Shown: positions 44,750 through 53,958, counted from the stretch's first letter. The stretch: DNA of 64,000 nucleotides from Leptospira sp. GIMC2001 (GCF_028462125.1 NZ_CP115468.1:248001-312000), one strand, 5' to 3'. Notes: generated by a model from the letters alone, not told the origin. Made by a program: numbers and translations.

Positions 44750-47299
44750 TTACAATCCAGCCGTGGCATTGGCCGCTGGAGATTGATTCCAATTTTCCTT
44801 ACAAGTGATCGCTCGAACAACAGTTCCTGTTGCGGCTGTGAATGTTCCTCCGTAAGCAATACTGCCCGATGCACAAAATCCTCCCGTAGAACTCGGTGCA
44901 CCATTTGCAGATTGAGAACAAGAAGGATTGGTCGCTCCATTTCTGTAACAAATTGTTTGACTAGGTGGAGTTCCAGTCGTTGAAATGGTGACTGTTTTAA
45001 TTAAAAGTATTCCCGAAAAATTTATATTAGGTGATGGAAGCGTTCCAGTAACATTCAAATCGACTAATGTGTTGTCAGATGTCTCAAAATCTGTTCGACA
45101 TGCAATTGCATTGTAGTTTTTAATTGTGTTGCTTGCTAGATTTATTGGAGAGGTATAAATATTTGGTCCCCCACAGGTCGGACTGCTTCCATCATCTGCA
45201 AAATAAATGTTAGAACTAGGAGTAGAGGAAGTCATCGTTACTTCGACTGGAGTATTTGAATAAACTCCAGATGATGCTGGAGTGATTACAACATTTGCAG
45301 ATTTTAGAATATAGTTAATTAATGATATTTGCGAATCATTGTAAGTCGGTCTGCAGCCAATGGCTTGAATCTGAGTTGGTGATTCAGTGATGGGAATATC
45401 TGGTGTTATACCTGGTTGATATAATATTCCTGTGCTCGGGCAGGCAGGAGGTGTTCCATTTAGCGTATATCGAACAGTGTCAGCATCTACAGATGTGATA
45501 GATACAGCAAAGGAATCATTGTAAGTGCCTTGAGATACACTGAAGCTAGGAGTTCCAACGCTCAAGGGTCGCACTATTGGCAATGATGAAATATCAGACT
45601 GAGTCCAATTATTAGAACAAGAAACTGCCTTTACAGTTGTTGTGAAAGTTAAGGAGAAGGCTCCTAAACTCTGAGTGCTTGTTGCTCCACAGGTTCCTGA
45701 AGTTAAGGTTGAGCAACTAGGATTAGAATTATCTAATGTATAACATATAACCTGCAAAAGCAACTGCGGGTCTGGTCCAATTGGTCCGATAAGTATTTCG
45801 TCCACTCCAGTTTCAGCTATGCTTGGACTTGGAACTTTGCCAGTGATTGTATAGTTGGTCGGCGCAACGTTTGCATCATTGTAGCCAGATTTGCAACCAA
45901 TGGCTCGAATTGTTGTAGTTGTATTGAGATTTAATGGAATGGAAGCAGTATATAAATTTCCACTGCCCAAGCAATCAGGTACTGTCACTCCATCATCAGA
46001 ATAACGAATCACCGCAGTATTAGTATTCGTTGTTATTGTTAAATTCTGAACGGTCTGGTAAATTCCAGATGTAGGATTCATTTGCAAAGGCGATACATTA
46101 AAAGTATATGTAACAGGAGTCATTTGAGGTGAATCTAAATAACCTGAGCGACAAGCGATTGCTTTGACGACTGTATTTGTTGTGTTAATGAGAACCGGCG
46201 TTCCAGTAAATTCTGAAAATCCGCCTGAGCAATCTGGATCCAACCCATTCACAGAATAATATATACTTGCATTGGAAGTTATGGTTGAAAAATCCAATTC
46301 CAAATCGTTAAAGTAGGTGCCGCTTGGATAATCAACCATTGGAGATGCAACTGTTTCCCCAATTTCATAGTTTGCTACTGCTGTAGCGGAGTCCGTAAAC
46401 CCAGATTTGCAGGATATAGCAACTACGGTGGCTGAATTGGACAAGTTGAACGGTGTAGTATACAATGTTCCATTGAATCCAGAACAATCGGGATTGGTTC
46501 CGTCGTCTTTATAATAGATATCAACGCCCATTTCTGAACCAGTATATTCAATTCCAATCAATTGGGCAGATATATAAGCGCCAGGTGTAATGGAAAAAAC
46601 TGGTGATGTTAAGGTTCCCAAATCAATAGCATATACACCAAAATTTATAAATGAAAATTCATCTTCAAAACATGCAATTGCGCGAATCTCAACAGTTTGT
46701 CCATAATCTATAAAAATTGAATTAGAATAAATAGTTGAAACTTCGCAAATCGGATCGCTTCCATCTAATGTATAATAGATGGAAGCAACTGATGTCTGGG
46801 AAGTGAGTGTAACGGATTGTGGATTAGCATATGATCCAGGCGATGGAGAAAATTCAGGTATTTTAACATTTGATTTTTCACATCGAATGATAGTGTTCTG
46901 TATATCTGAATTTTGAAAAGTCCCTTCGCCACCCGTCACGATACATTCTTGAATGGGAGTAATGGGTTGAGATTGGACTGTGATTCGGTAGGAATCCCCG
47001 CGACGAAAATTTGCTTGGAATTGAAAAATCCCGTTTTGGGAAATTTCCAAAAACTCTTGATTTCCATCCGACAATTCCAGACGGATTGCTAACCCTTTTC
47101 CGGTTAATCCCAAGACCTCGGCTGATATTTTTAATTCAGAATTATTGGCTGAGGCCAAATTAGAAAGTGTCAGAATTTCCAATAGTCCTGAATTGAGCCC
47201 AGGCCACTTGCAATCCAGATTTACAAAAATATATAAAATTATAACAAATTTATGCCAAATCTGAAAAATAGAAAATTTTGATTTAAAAATCTCTATCAT
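44750..47299 (-). CDS. Lipoprotein with eight chitobiase C-terminal-type beta repeats
   Basis: A large secreted protein (about 849 residues) with a leader ending in a lipobox (FVNLDC). After roughly 130 residues come eight tandem repeats of about 75-85 residues of the CHB_HEX_C_1 type, each with a strand such as IYYTLDGSDPIC and a closing VEIRAIAC. Every repeat has one Cys in the DGxxPxC-like turn and one in AIxC, probably an internal disulfide. An adhesive or glycan-binding surface role is plausible. I start at ATG 47299; a GTG at 47320 would add seven residues. Confidence 0.8.
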   Translation of the reverse strand: MIEIFKSKFSIFQIWHKFVIILYIFVNLDCKWPGLNSGLLEILTLSNLASANNSELKISAEVLGLTGKGLAIRLELSDGNQEFLEISQNGIFQFQANFRRGDSYRITVQSQPITPIQECIVTGGEGTFQNSDIQNTIIRCEKSNVKIPEFSPSPGSYANPQSVTLTSQTSVASIYYTLDGSDPICEVSTIYSNSIFIDYGQTVEIRAIACFEDEFSFINFGVYAIDLGTLTSPVFSITPGAYISAQLIGIEYTGSEMGVDIYYKDDGTNPDCSGFNGTLYTTPFNLSNSATVVAISCKSGFTDSATAVANYEIGETVASPMVDYPSGTYFNDLELDFSTITSNASIYYSVNGLDPDCSGGFSEFTGTPVLINTTNTVVKAIACRSGYLDSPQMTPVTYTFNVSPLQMNPTSGIYQTVQNLTITTNTNTAVIRYSDDGVTVPDCLGSGNLYTASIPLNLNTTTTIRAIGCKSGYNDANVAPTNYTITGKVPSPSIAETGVDEILIGPIGPDPQLLLQVICYTLDNSNPSCSTLTSGTCGATSTQSLGAFSLTFTTTVKAVSCSNNWTQSDISSLPIVRPLSVGTPSFSVSQGTYNDSFAVSITSVDADTVRYTLNGTPPACPSTGILYQPGITPDIPITESPTQIQAIGCRPTYNDSQISLINYILKSANVVITPASSGVYSNTPVEVTMTSSTPSSNIYFADDGSSPTCGGPNIYTSPINLASNTIKNYNAIACRTDFETSDNTLVDLNVTGTLPSPNINFSGILLIKTVTISTTGTPPSQTICYRNGATNPSCSQSANGAPSSTGGFCASGSIAYGGTFTAATGTVVRAITCKENWNQSPAANATAGL

Positions 47300-47450
47300 A
47301 AAATTACTCGAACTTGACACAAATAGTCAATTATTTCTTAATTATGTTCAGTGTTATGAAAATGCATATATTTGCAATAAGATTTAACTTAATATTTGTG
47401 ACATTCGTTTTCAGTTATTTAAAGGTTTTAGCATATAAAGGATAACATAT

Positions 47451-48557
47451 ATGGCGTTATTGAAAGATATTTATAATCCTAAATTTTTTTCACCTATTTC
47501 AGATTTTTTGGAATCTAGTTTGGATCAATTTGATAGAAAAATATTCATGAAAAAGATTTTAAATAAGCAATTTGAAGAGCTGGAACTCAAAGATCGAATG
47601 AAACATATAGCAATTGTTCTGAAAGAATATTTGTCTCCAGATTTCGCCAGCGCAACAGAGCAGATTATAGATATGATTGATTTCTTGCGAGAAAGAGAAC
47701 AAGATGAATCAGAGTTTGGTTTCGGTTACTTGTTTCTACCTGAATACATTTACTTGTATGGATTAGAATATTTTGATCAATCAATCTGGGCTATGGAGAG
47801 GATCACTCAATTTACGAGTTGTGAATTTGCAGTGAGGCCTTTTCTAATCCGTTACGAGAGCAAAATGCTTGCCGTAATGTTGCAATGGTCTAAACATAAA
47901 AATGAATCGGTTCGTCGTCTTGCAAGTGAAGGTTCGCGTCCAAGATTACCTTGGGGTATAGCCCTCCAAGAATTCAAAAAAAATCCAAATAAAATAATTC
48001 CAATCCTGGAGAATTTAAAAGAAGATCCATCCGAAACTGTTAGGAGAAGCGTTGCAAATAACTTAAATGATATTTCTAAGGATAATCCAGATGTAATGAT
48101 CTCACTTATTAATAAGTGGAAAGGAAAATCTGATACAACCGATCGCTTGATAAAGCATGCAAGTAGAACTTTACTTAAGCAAGGTCATCCTTCTATTTTA
48201 AAGATTTATAATCTTAACAATAAATCTATAAAAATGGGAGAATTCAGAATATTTTCCAAATCAATAAAAATTGGTTCAAGTCTTGAGTTCCGATTCAATC
48301 TAGAAAACATTTCTTCGAAGCCTAAGTTGATTCGACTTGAATATGGAATTTATTTTCTGTTGAAGAATGGATCTCTATCTCGAAAAGTATTTAAAATTAG
48401 TGAGAAAACAGTAGAGCCCTATGAAAAGTCGCAGTGGGTTAAAAAGCATAGTTTTAGAATCATTACAACAAAGCAATTTTATCCAGGAAGGCAATCTTTA
48501 TCAATCATTGTGAACGGAGAAGAAGTAAATCGGCAAGACTTTTATTTGGAATTATAG
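47451..48557 (+). CDS. alkC: AlkC-type DNA alkylation repair glycosylase
   Basis: A 368-residue protein of HEAT-like helical repeats in the first 240 residues (SVRRLASEGSRPRLPWGIAL is the AlkC hallmark; ETVRRSVANNLNDISKDNP is a HEAT repeat). An Ig-like beta domain follows at about residues 250-368. AlkC removes 3-methyladenine and related lesions from DNA without base flipping, and the Ig-like domain occurs in many AlkC proteins. No other alkylation-repair gene is adjacent. Confidence 0.85.
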   Translation: MALLKDIYNPKFFSPISDFLESSLDQFDRKIFMKKILNKQFEELELKDRMKHIAIVLKEYLSPDFASATEQIIDMIDFLREREQDESEFGFGYLFLPEYIYLYGLEYFDQSIWAMERITQFTSCEFAVRPFLIRYESKMLAVMLQWSKHKNESVRRLASEGSRPRLPWGIALQEFKKNPNKIIPILENLKEDPSETVRRSVANNLNDISKDNPDVMISLINKWKGKSDTTDRLIKHASRTLLKQGHPSILKIYNLNNKSIKMGEFRIFSKSIKIGSSLEFRFNLENISSKPKLIRLEYGIYFLLKNGSLSRKVFKISEKTVEPYEKSQWVKKHSFRIITTKQFYPGRQSLSIIVNGEEVNRQDFYLEL

Positions 48558-48673
48558 TCATTACTTAGAATTGATGGTTTGTATCGGTTATTTTAAAAAT
48601 ATAATTAGTATTATGTGAAAATAATACTCTATATGGTGGAGTAATAGCGGCAAATTTGGCTAAAGGAGTTACT

Positions 48674-48904
48674 GTGATATTTGAAGGAATCAAATCTGGA
48701 GTCACTTTAAACGCTTATAAAGGAACACGATGTGAATTTACAGATGGTACTTCTTCGGCATTGGCAAGTAGAGATCTAATTCAAGTTACTCTTGGTGAAG
48801 GCAGAAGCTTTACGGTTTCCAATTCTGGAGACTACTTTTTCGTTGCGTCTTCCGTAGGATCTACAGAGACAACTTTAATTACAAATATTACAGTTCGTAA
48901 ATAA
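48674..48904 (+). CDS. Small hypothetical beta-rich protein
   Basis: A 76-residue protein with strands such as GVTLNAYKGTRCEF and FTVSNSGDYFFVAS, likely a small beta sandwich. No signal is seen. GTG at 48674 has AAGGAG five bases upstream and is preferred; a TTG at 48656 would extend the first strand (AKGVTVIFEG). A clear terminator follows. Function unknown. Confidence 0.5.
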   Translation: MIFEGIKSGVTLNAYKGTRCEFTDGTSSALASRDLIQVTLGEGRSFTVSNSGDYFFVASSVGSTETTLITNITVRK

Positions 48905-48926
48905 CTTGCGATCTAAAACTAATTTG

Positions 48927-48955
48927 GCAAGTAGAATGATCCTACTTGCTTTTTT
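48927..48955 (+). terminator. Rho-independent terminator
   Basis: GCAAGTAG pairs exactly with CTACTTGC (48942-48949) over a seven-base loop, followed by six T. Confidence 0.85.
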
Positions 48956-49079
48956 GAATAAATCATTTAGATGAAACCTCTAAATGTAATCTAAATAGTT
49001 TTCATTTTGAACAAATCATTGTGCTGTATATTAAACAAATAATTGACAATAATCTAAAGAACTGAGAAAAAGTTGAATA

Positions 49080-49454
49080 ATGAAGATATCAATACTGTTC
49101 ACAATTTTATTAGCTGCTGCTTTAAATGCGCAGCCTTCTACAAAAGAAGCCAAAGAATTGCATGGTTATTCCAAGAAAATCTGTGCAAAAATGTCAGAAT
49201 GTGTTATGAAGCAAGCCGCAAAACTTCCTCCTGAGCAGAAAAAAATGATGGAATCGCTATTCCCAAGTGGGGACGTATGTGTGCAACAATATGTAAACCA
49301 CGGTGCAGCTGGTGACGATAAATCTGATCAGAGAAAAATTACCAAAGAAGAGTTAGAAGCTATGAAGAAATGTATGAGCGATATGTCTAAGGCATCATGT
49401 GAGTCTCTCATGGCAGGAGAAAATCCTTCAAGTTGTGCCCAATTTCAAGAATAA
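49080..49454 (+). CDS. Small secreted Cys-containing protein
   Basis: A 124-residue protein with a Sec signal peptide (cleavage near LNAQ|PST). The mature helical protein has six Cys spaced as in KICAKMSEC, DVCVQ, KKCMSDMSKASC and SSC, so disulfides are likely. It is Met/Lys/Glu-rich and not recognised. It precedes a hairpin and the MASE-type kinase. Confidence 0.65.
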   Translation: MKISILFTILLAAALNAQPSTKEAKELHGYSKKICAKMSECVMKQAAKLPPEQKKMMESLFPSGDVCVQQYVNHGAAGDDKSDQRKITKEELEAMKKCMSDMSKASCESLMAGENPSSCAQFQE

Positions 49455-49512
49455 ATAATATGGCGAGGGAACTTTAATTTCATTTAAAAATTAATCCGTG
49501 TCATATAAAATC

Positions 49513-49549
49513 TATCAGAATAGTTAATTTATTATTGACTATTCTGATA
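49513..49549. other. Perfect 12-bp inverted repeat
   Basis: TATCAGAATAGT and ACTATTCTGATA around 13 bases, between the small secreted protein and the kinase gene, 37 bp before the kinase start. No T-run. It may be a transcript hairpin or an operator. Confidence 0.5.
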
Positions 49550-49585
49550 AAATTTGGATTTCTGAGAGTCTCAACCTTTTAAATC

Positions 49586-51121
49586 ATGCATACAGTCTCT
49601 TCTTTTGCTCGCTCCAAACCGGTGCTATTTTTAATCATTTTTACAGTATTTTTTTCATTTCCTATTTTCTGCCTAATTCTGTTTCCTGAAACTTTCGTTT
49701 TTACTTTAGGTTCTTCCGAGTATTTACTATTCCATAATATATCTGAAATATTTAGCGTGATCGTTTCACTATCAATTTTTGGAGTGGGATGGTATACATA
49801 TGAGCAAAACCACAATAAACATGATCTTTTTTTGGCAGTTTCCTTTCTAACGATCGGTCTATTGGATTTTATGCATGCCCTATCATACGAAGGTATGTCT
49901 CCATTTATTACACCAAATTCTCCGAACAAATCAACACAGTTTTGGATTGTTGTTAGAACATACACAGCATTGATTTTTCTGATTAGTTCACGAATTATTC
50001 AAAAAAAAAGTCAGTTATCTTTTTCAAAATATTGGATTCTCGGTATTAATATTGCTTTTTCCTTTATTATTTTTATATGGATTACTTTTTTTCCGCAATT
50101 TTTTCCAGACACATATCGTTATCCTGAAGGTTTGACAAGATTCAAAATCTTATCTGAATACATAACTGTCATTTTATTAGTTTTTGCTTTTATTTTTTAT
50201 TATAATAAAATGTTAGAAACGGATGATTTAAGCATAATATATTTCCTTATTGCATTTATATTTTCTATACTAAGTAGCATGGTCTTTACCACATATTCTA
50301 ATGTTTATGATAGCTATAGTATGCTTGGTCATGTTTATAAAATACTTTCTTTTTATTGCATTTATCAAGGAATATTTGTAAATTCAGTTAATAGACCTTA
50401 TTCAAAACTTTCCCGTTCCAATGAGAGTTTAAAAGCAGAGATTTCTGAGCATGAACAGACTGAATCAAAGCTACAAGGTATGATTCTTGTTAAGGAAACT
50501 TTGATTAGAGAATTGTATCATCGTATAAATAATACCCTACAAGTAATCAAAGGAATGCTAGTTTTGCAGGGGAATGAATATAAAGATTTAAAACAAATTG
50601 GAGAATTGATTGAGAAAACAGAAGATAGAATTCAGGCAATATCTTTTGTACATCAACTTCTTTACTCAACGCAGAATCTATCTAAGATTTCTGTACGAGA
50701 ATATTTTCAAAAATTATCAAAATATTTATTTGATTCAATTGATAAAGAAGGTAAAGAAATTTCAATTGTTTTCAATATTCAAGATTTAGAGATATTAATG
50801 GATACCGCAATTCCGTTAGGTTTGATTGGAAATGAAATGATATCTCAAAGTTTGGAATATTCTTTTTCCAAGACTAAAAAAGGCTTCATCGAGATTCATT
50901 TTGGTATTATCGATGATAAAAATTACAGATTTGAGTACAAGGATTCTGGTGATGTTGTATTGGAGAAAGAGAATCTTTCGGATTTCAAGAATTCATTTGG
51001 ATCGAAGCTGATTTTCATGTTAGGTGAGAGTCAAATGAAAGGTAGCATTAATCTCATAGAGGAAAAAGGAATCCATTGGGTAATTGATTTCCCAATGAAC
51101 ATATACCAAGCACGTGTCTGA
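49586..51121 (+). CDS. MASE-type membrane histidine kinase with degenerate ATPase
   Basis: A 511-residue protein with seven or eight membrane helices (residues 15-275, including LGLLDFMHALSYEGMS, as in MASE3-type sensors), a short linker, and HisKA_2 with ELYHRINNTLQVIKGMLVLQ. The ATP-binding part is degraded: the N box reads NEMISQSLEYSF (second Asn is Gln), G1 reads DSGDVV without the second Gly, and G2 reads FGSKLIF in place of FGLGINI. Catalysis is therefore doubtful. It overlaps the following response regulator by 8 bp. Confidence 0.82.
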   Translation: MHTVSSFARSKPVLFLIIFTVFFSFPIFCLILFPETFVFTLGSSEYLLFHNISEIFSVIVSLSIFGVGWYTYEQNHNKHDLFLAVSFLTIGLLDFMHALSYEGMSPFITPNSPNKSTQFWIVVRTYTALIFLISSRIIQKKSQLSFSKYWILGINIAFSFIIFIWITFFPQFFPDTYRYPEGLTRFKILSEYITVILLVFAFIFYYNKMLETDDLSIIYFLIAFIFSILSSMVFTTYSNVYDSYSMLGHVYKILSFYCIYQGIFVNSVNRPYSKLSRSNESLKAEISEHEQTESKLQGMILVKETLIRELYHRINNTLQVIKGMLVLQGNEYKDLKQIGELIEKTEDRIQAISFVHQLLYSTQNLSKISVREYFQKLSKYLFDSIDKEGKEISIVFNIQDLEILMDTAIPLGLIGNEMISQSLEYSFSKTKKGFIEIHFGIIDDKNYRFEYKDSGDVVLEKENLSDFKNSFGSKLIFMLGESQMKGSINLIEEKGIHWVIDFPMNIYQARV

Positions 51122-51494
51122 AGATTTAAAAACAACTAAAATTCTACTAGTTGAAGACGAAACCTTCAATGCTCTTTTAATGGAGCATCAACTTAGGAAA
51201 ATTGGTTTCGAGTTAATATATCATGTATCTACGGGAGAAGATGCGATTTTTACGGCTCGCCTCGAGAATCCAGATCTTGTGATAATGGATATTAGACTTG
51301 CTGGGGAAATGGATGGAATTGAAGCTTCAACAATTATTCTACAAGAATCAAAAGTTCCGATTCTTTTTGTTACAGGATACGATGATGAATTGATTCGTCT
51401 ATCTGCAAAAAAACTCGACCCAATTGGTTATCTACTCAAACCAATTGATATGAATGAATTGAAATCTATCCTGTTATCACTATTCAATCAATAG
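51114..51494 (+). CDS. Single-domain response regulator
   Basis: A 126-residue receiver domain alone: acidic LVEDE, phospho-acceptor Asp in LVIMDIRLAGEMDG, Thr in ILFVTGYDD and Lys in YLLKPID. It starts at GTG within the end of the kinase gene, so it is coupled to it. It has no output domain, so it would act through a partner or as a phosphate sink. Confidence 0.9.
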   Translation: MSEDLKTTKILLVEDETFNALLMEHQLRKIGFELIYHVSTGEDAIFTARLENPDLVIMDIRLAGEMDGIEASTIILQESKVPILFVTGYDDELIRLSAKKLDPIGYLLKPIDMNELKSILLSLFNQ

Positions 51495-51501
51495 TTAGAT
51501 T

Positions 51502-52299
51502 TTAATTATTTTCTTTGAAGATTGATTTCTTTAAGTCCGGTATATCAATTTCAAAATGAAAATATTTATTCCTATTTAGTTCATAGTCCAAATCTAACCA
51601 CCACTTGTTGATTGAAGATGCAACAATGAGAAACCCATGTTCGAATTTAGAAAAGAGCTTATCATCATATTTTGTAAAATAACTTCTCATTGAATTTAGC
51701 ACATCTTCGCTGTGATTGATTTCGAATTCCTTGTGCCCTCGAATATAATAGTAGAGTAAACTTTTGGATTTGCTATAATCAGCACCCACGATGTGAAGAA
51801 ATATTTTCTCAACAATATGAAATTCAAGAATTGCATTGTATTCAAAAGAATATAGAGCTCCAGCCGAGAATGCATTGTCATCGTTTCTGAAAATATCTTT
51901 CATTGTGTCTAGGAAAGCCCTAGTTGAGGACCACGGTTCAACTTTATCTGGATCAAAGAGTAATTCTTCCCTATATCCTTGGCGCATCAATTCAAGATGC
52001 GGAACTTCCAATGTCTCACTGCCTAGCTCTTCTTGAATATTATGAATGATTTCGTTTTGCAATGTCTTCCAATCGTGGTTACGAATGGTTGCGTCAAGTA
52101 ACATATGTATCGCTTCATTGGAGAAAATTGAATATTGTTTTAGAACATTCAATGCATCATTGACTGTATACTTTACTTTATCATTCTGCAATTCGCGAAC
52201 AATATTATTTCTTTTGTAGTCGAGTTGCGGAAAGAACTGATCATTATCTTTCTGAAGTTTTGAAACTAATTCATCAAAAGTTTGAATCTGAGAACTCAT
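51502..52299 (-). CDS. Predicted heme-oxygenase-like di-iron oxidase (CADD/PqqC-like)
   Basis: A 265-residue helical protein with the metal-ligand pattern of the HDO superfamily: Glu90/91 (NIQEELG), His101 (EVPHLEL), Glu153 (LYSFEYNAILEF), and His189-x3-Glu193-x2-His196 (RGHKEFEINH). The last triad copies the H-x3-D-x2-H of CADD. Such enzymes use two irons and O2 for unusual oxidations. It is the last gene of the ABC operon and its ATG overlaps the ATPase stop by 4 bp, so it may process the imported substrate. Function otherwise unknown. Confidence 0.68.
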   Translation of the reverse strand: MSSQIQTFDELVSKLQKDNDQFFPQLDYKRNNIVRELQNDKVKYTVNDALNVLKQYSIFSNEAIHMLLDATIRNHDWKTLQNEIIHNIQEELGSETLEVPHLELMRQGYREELLFDPDKVEPWSSTRAFLDTMKDIFRNDDNAFSAGALYSFEYNAILEFHIVEKIFLHIVGADYSKSKSLLYYYIRGHKEFEINHSEDVLNSMRSYFTKYDDKLFSKFEHGFLIVASSINKWWLDLDYELNRNKYFHFEIDIPDLKKSIFKENN

Positions 52300-53102
52300 T
52301 TTTTTTCTAACTCCATCATAAAATCTTCAACAGCAAAGACAGTTTTGTTGAAGACTGGATCTCTCTTAAGATCACGACTTCTTTCCAGAGGTAGAGGGAT
52401 TTTGAAATGTTTTACAAATCTTCCCGGATTGGATGCCATAATGTAAATATCATCCGCAAGATACACAGCCTCAGCAATATCATGAGTTACGAAAACAATA
52501 GTTGTATGGAGTTCAGTCCAAATCGCATTCAACATATCTTGCATATCCAATCTTGTCTTAACATCAAGTGCACCAAACGGTTCGTCCATCACAAGGATCT
52601 CAGGTTTGATTGCAAGATTCATAGCAATCGCTACTCTTTGCAATTGTCCACCAGATAACATAGGATATTCGGCATACTTATCTTCGTGTCCCTTGAGTCC
52701 TACAAGTTCAATAATTCTTCTTGCTTCCTTTCGTCTTTCGTTGAAAGAAATTCCTTGGTATCGCATTCCTAATTCAACATTTTCTAATACAGTATACCAG
52801 GGAAGACAAGAGTATCTCTGAAATACCATTCCTACTCTATGGTTAATTTCTCTCGGAGTTCCATTGATAAAAATTTCGCCGGCTGTGGGTTTTTGTAATC
52901 CACAGATATACCGAAGAACAGTACTTTTACCACAACCGGATGTTCCAAGAATTGCAACAAATTGACCTTGGTTTGGTTTATTTTCAATGAGAAAATTTAA
53001 ATCTTGGAGGATCCAAGTCTGTCCACCATCATAGGATTGTTTGATATTTCTAAGTTCAATAACATCATCTAACTTCGAATTTGGGAATTCCAACTGATTC
53101 AT
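52296..53102 (-). CDS. ABC transporter ATPase, SsuB/TauB/NrtD type
   Basis: A 268-residue ATPase with Walker A GTSGCGKST, Q-loop FQRYSCLPW, signature LSGGQLQRVAIAM, Walker B LVMDEPFGALD and switch His in FVTHDIAEAVYLAD. It resembles the nitrate/sulfonate/taurine import subfamily. Overlaps its neighbours by 4 bp on both sides. Energises the permease encoded next to it. Confidence 0.93.
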   Translation of the reverse strand: MNQLEFPNSKLDDVIELRNIKQSYDGGQTWILQDLNFLIENKPNQGQFVAILGTSGCGKSTVLRYICGLQKPTAGEIFINGTPREINHRVGMVFQRYSCLPWYTVLENVELGMRYQGISFNERRKEARRIIELVGLKGHEDKYAEYPMLSGGQLQRVAIAMNLAIKPEILVMDEPFGALDVKTRLDMQDMLNAIWTELHTTIVFVTHDIAEAVYLADDIYIMASNPGRFVKHFKIPLPLERSRDLKRDPVFNKTVFAVEDFMMELEKK

Positions 53103-53845
53103 TTGTGTCCAACCTTTTTGTATGGGAAAATGATTTTGTCAATGTAGAAGAGCAATCTATCTTGAAGTAGTCCGATGATCATGATCACGATCAAGACTCC
53201 GTAAACTTGATCAATCTTACTTTGACGTGCACTCAAGTAAGCCAGTGCACCTAAACCACCAGTCCGATTGATTACTTCGGCTACGACAAGATAAGTCCAA
53301 GAAATCGCAACTAGAACACGGATATCATCCGAGACTCTAGATAGAACTGAAGGCAGGTAGACGGTTATGATCTGTTGGACTTTGCTTGCACCAAGTGTAT
53401 ATGTTGTATCCAAATGGACTTTGTCCACTTCATCGATTCTCTGAACCACAGTTGGAAGTAGATAAACAAAAATACCAAAGCTTAGAAATTGAATTTTCAT
53501 AGTATCTTCAATTCCAAACCAAGCAATGAACAATCCCAGAGTTGCCGTGAGAGGTACATAACGTATTGCATCAATGTATTTGCTAAAAGTTTTTCGTACT
53601 ATTGGGAATAAGCCCAATAAAAAGCCAAGTGGTATCGCAAGCCCTATGGCTTGACCGTATCCAGCAAAATTCAAATACAATGAATAGATAATATTCTGAA
53701 GGAGGTTGTCGGATTGATACATCCTTGGAAGAGAAGAGAAAACGCTGAAGGGCGAAGGCAAAATAAGTTCAGATATAATTCCAGTCAAGGAAATCAACGT
53801 CCAGATCGCCATTATGATAAAAAAACCACTGATAGTGTAGATCAT
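53099..53845 (-). CDS. ABC transporter permease, SsuC/TauC type
   Basis: A 248-residue protein with about six membrane helices and the BPD_transp_1 coupling motif (YTLGASKVQQIITVYLPSVL, of the EAA type). CGGAG lies before the ATG. The subfamily usually carries aliphatic sulfonates, nitrate, bicarbonate or pyrimidine precursors. It follows the binding-protein gene after a 113-bp gap that contains a long hairpin. Confidence 0.92.
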   Translation of the reverse strand: MIYTISGFFIIMAIWTLISLTGIISELILPSPFSVFSSLPRMYQSDNLLQNIIYSLYLNFAGYGQAIGLAIPLGFLLGLFPIVRKTFSKYIDAIRYVPLTATLGLFIAWFGIEDTMKIQFLSFGIFVYLLPTVVQRIDEVDKVHLDTTYTLGASKVQQIITVYLPSVLSRVSDDIRVLVAISWTYLVVAEVINRTGGLGALAYLSARQSKIDQVYGVLIVIMIIGLLQDRLLFYIDKIIFPYKKVGHK

Positions 53846-53874
53846 GTTTTCTCCGTTTAATAATCTTCAGATAA

Positions 53875-53911
53875 ATTGAATCAGCCTGAGTAGATCCCTC
53901 AGACTGATTCA
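53875..53911 (-). promoter_or_regulatory. Long hairpin between binding protein and permease genes
   Basis: TTGAATCAG-C-CTGAG pairs with CTCAG-A-CTGATTCAA around a seven-base loop: 14 pairs and one mismatch. It sits inside the ABC operon. No clear U-run follows on the minus strand, so it may protect or attenuate the mRNA and make the binding protein more abundant than the permease. Confidence 0.65.
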
Positions 53912-53958
53912 AGCTTATAAATAATTTAATAAAAAATTATTTATAAATTGTTTCTATT

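Noticed and set aside
44591..44983. Plus-strand open frame of 130 codons over the end of the chitobiase-repeat gene
   Set aside because: It lies opposite a clear repeat-domain gene and the transposase start; its Ser/Arg/Cys-rich translation looks like an antisense shadow.
47188..47206. Possible sixth REP half-site (GAGCCCAGGCC)
   Set aside because: Only half of the core is present and it lies in coding sequence.
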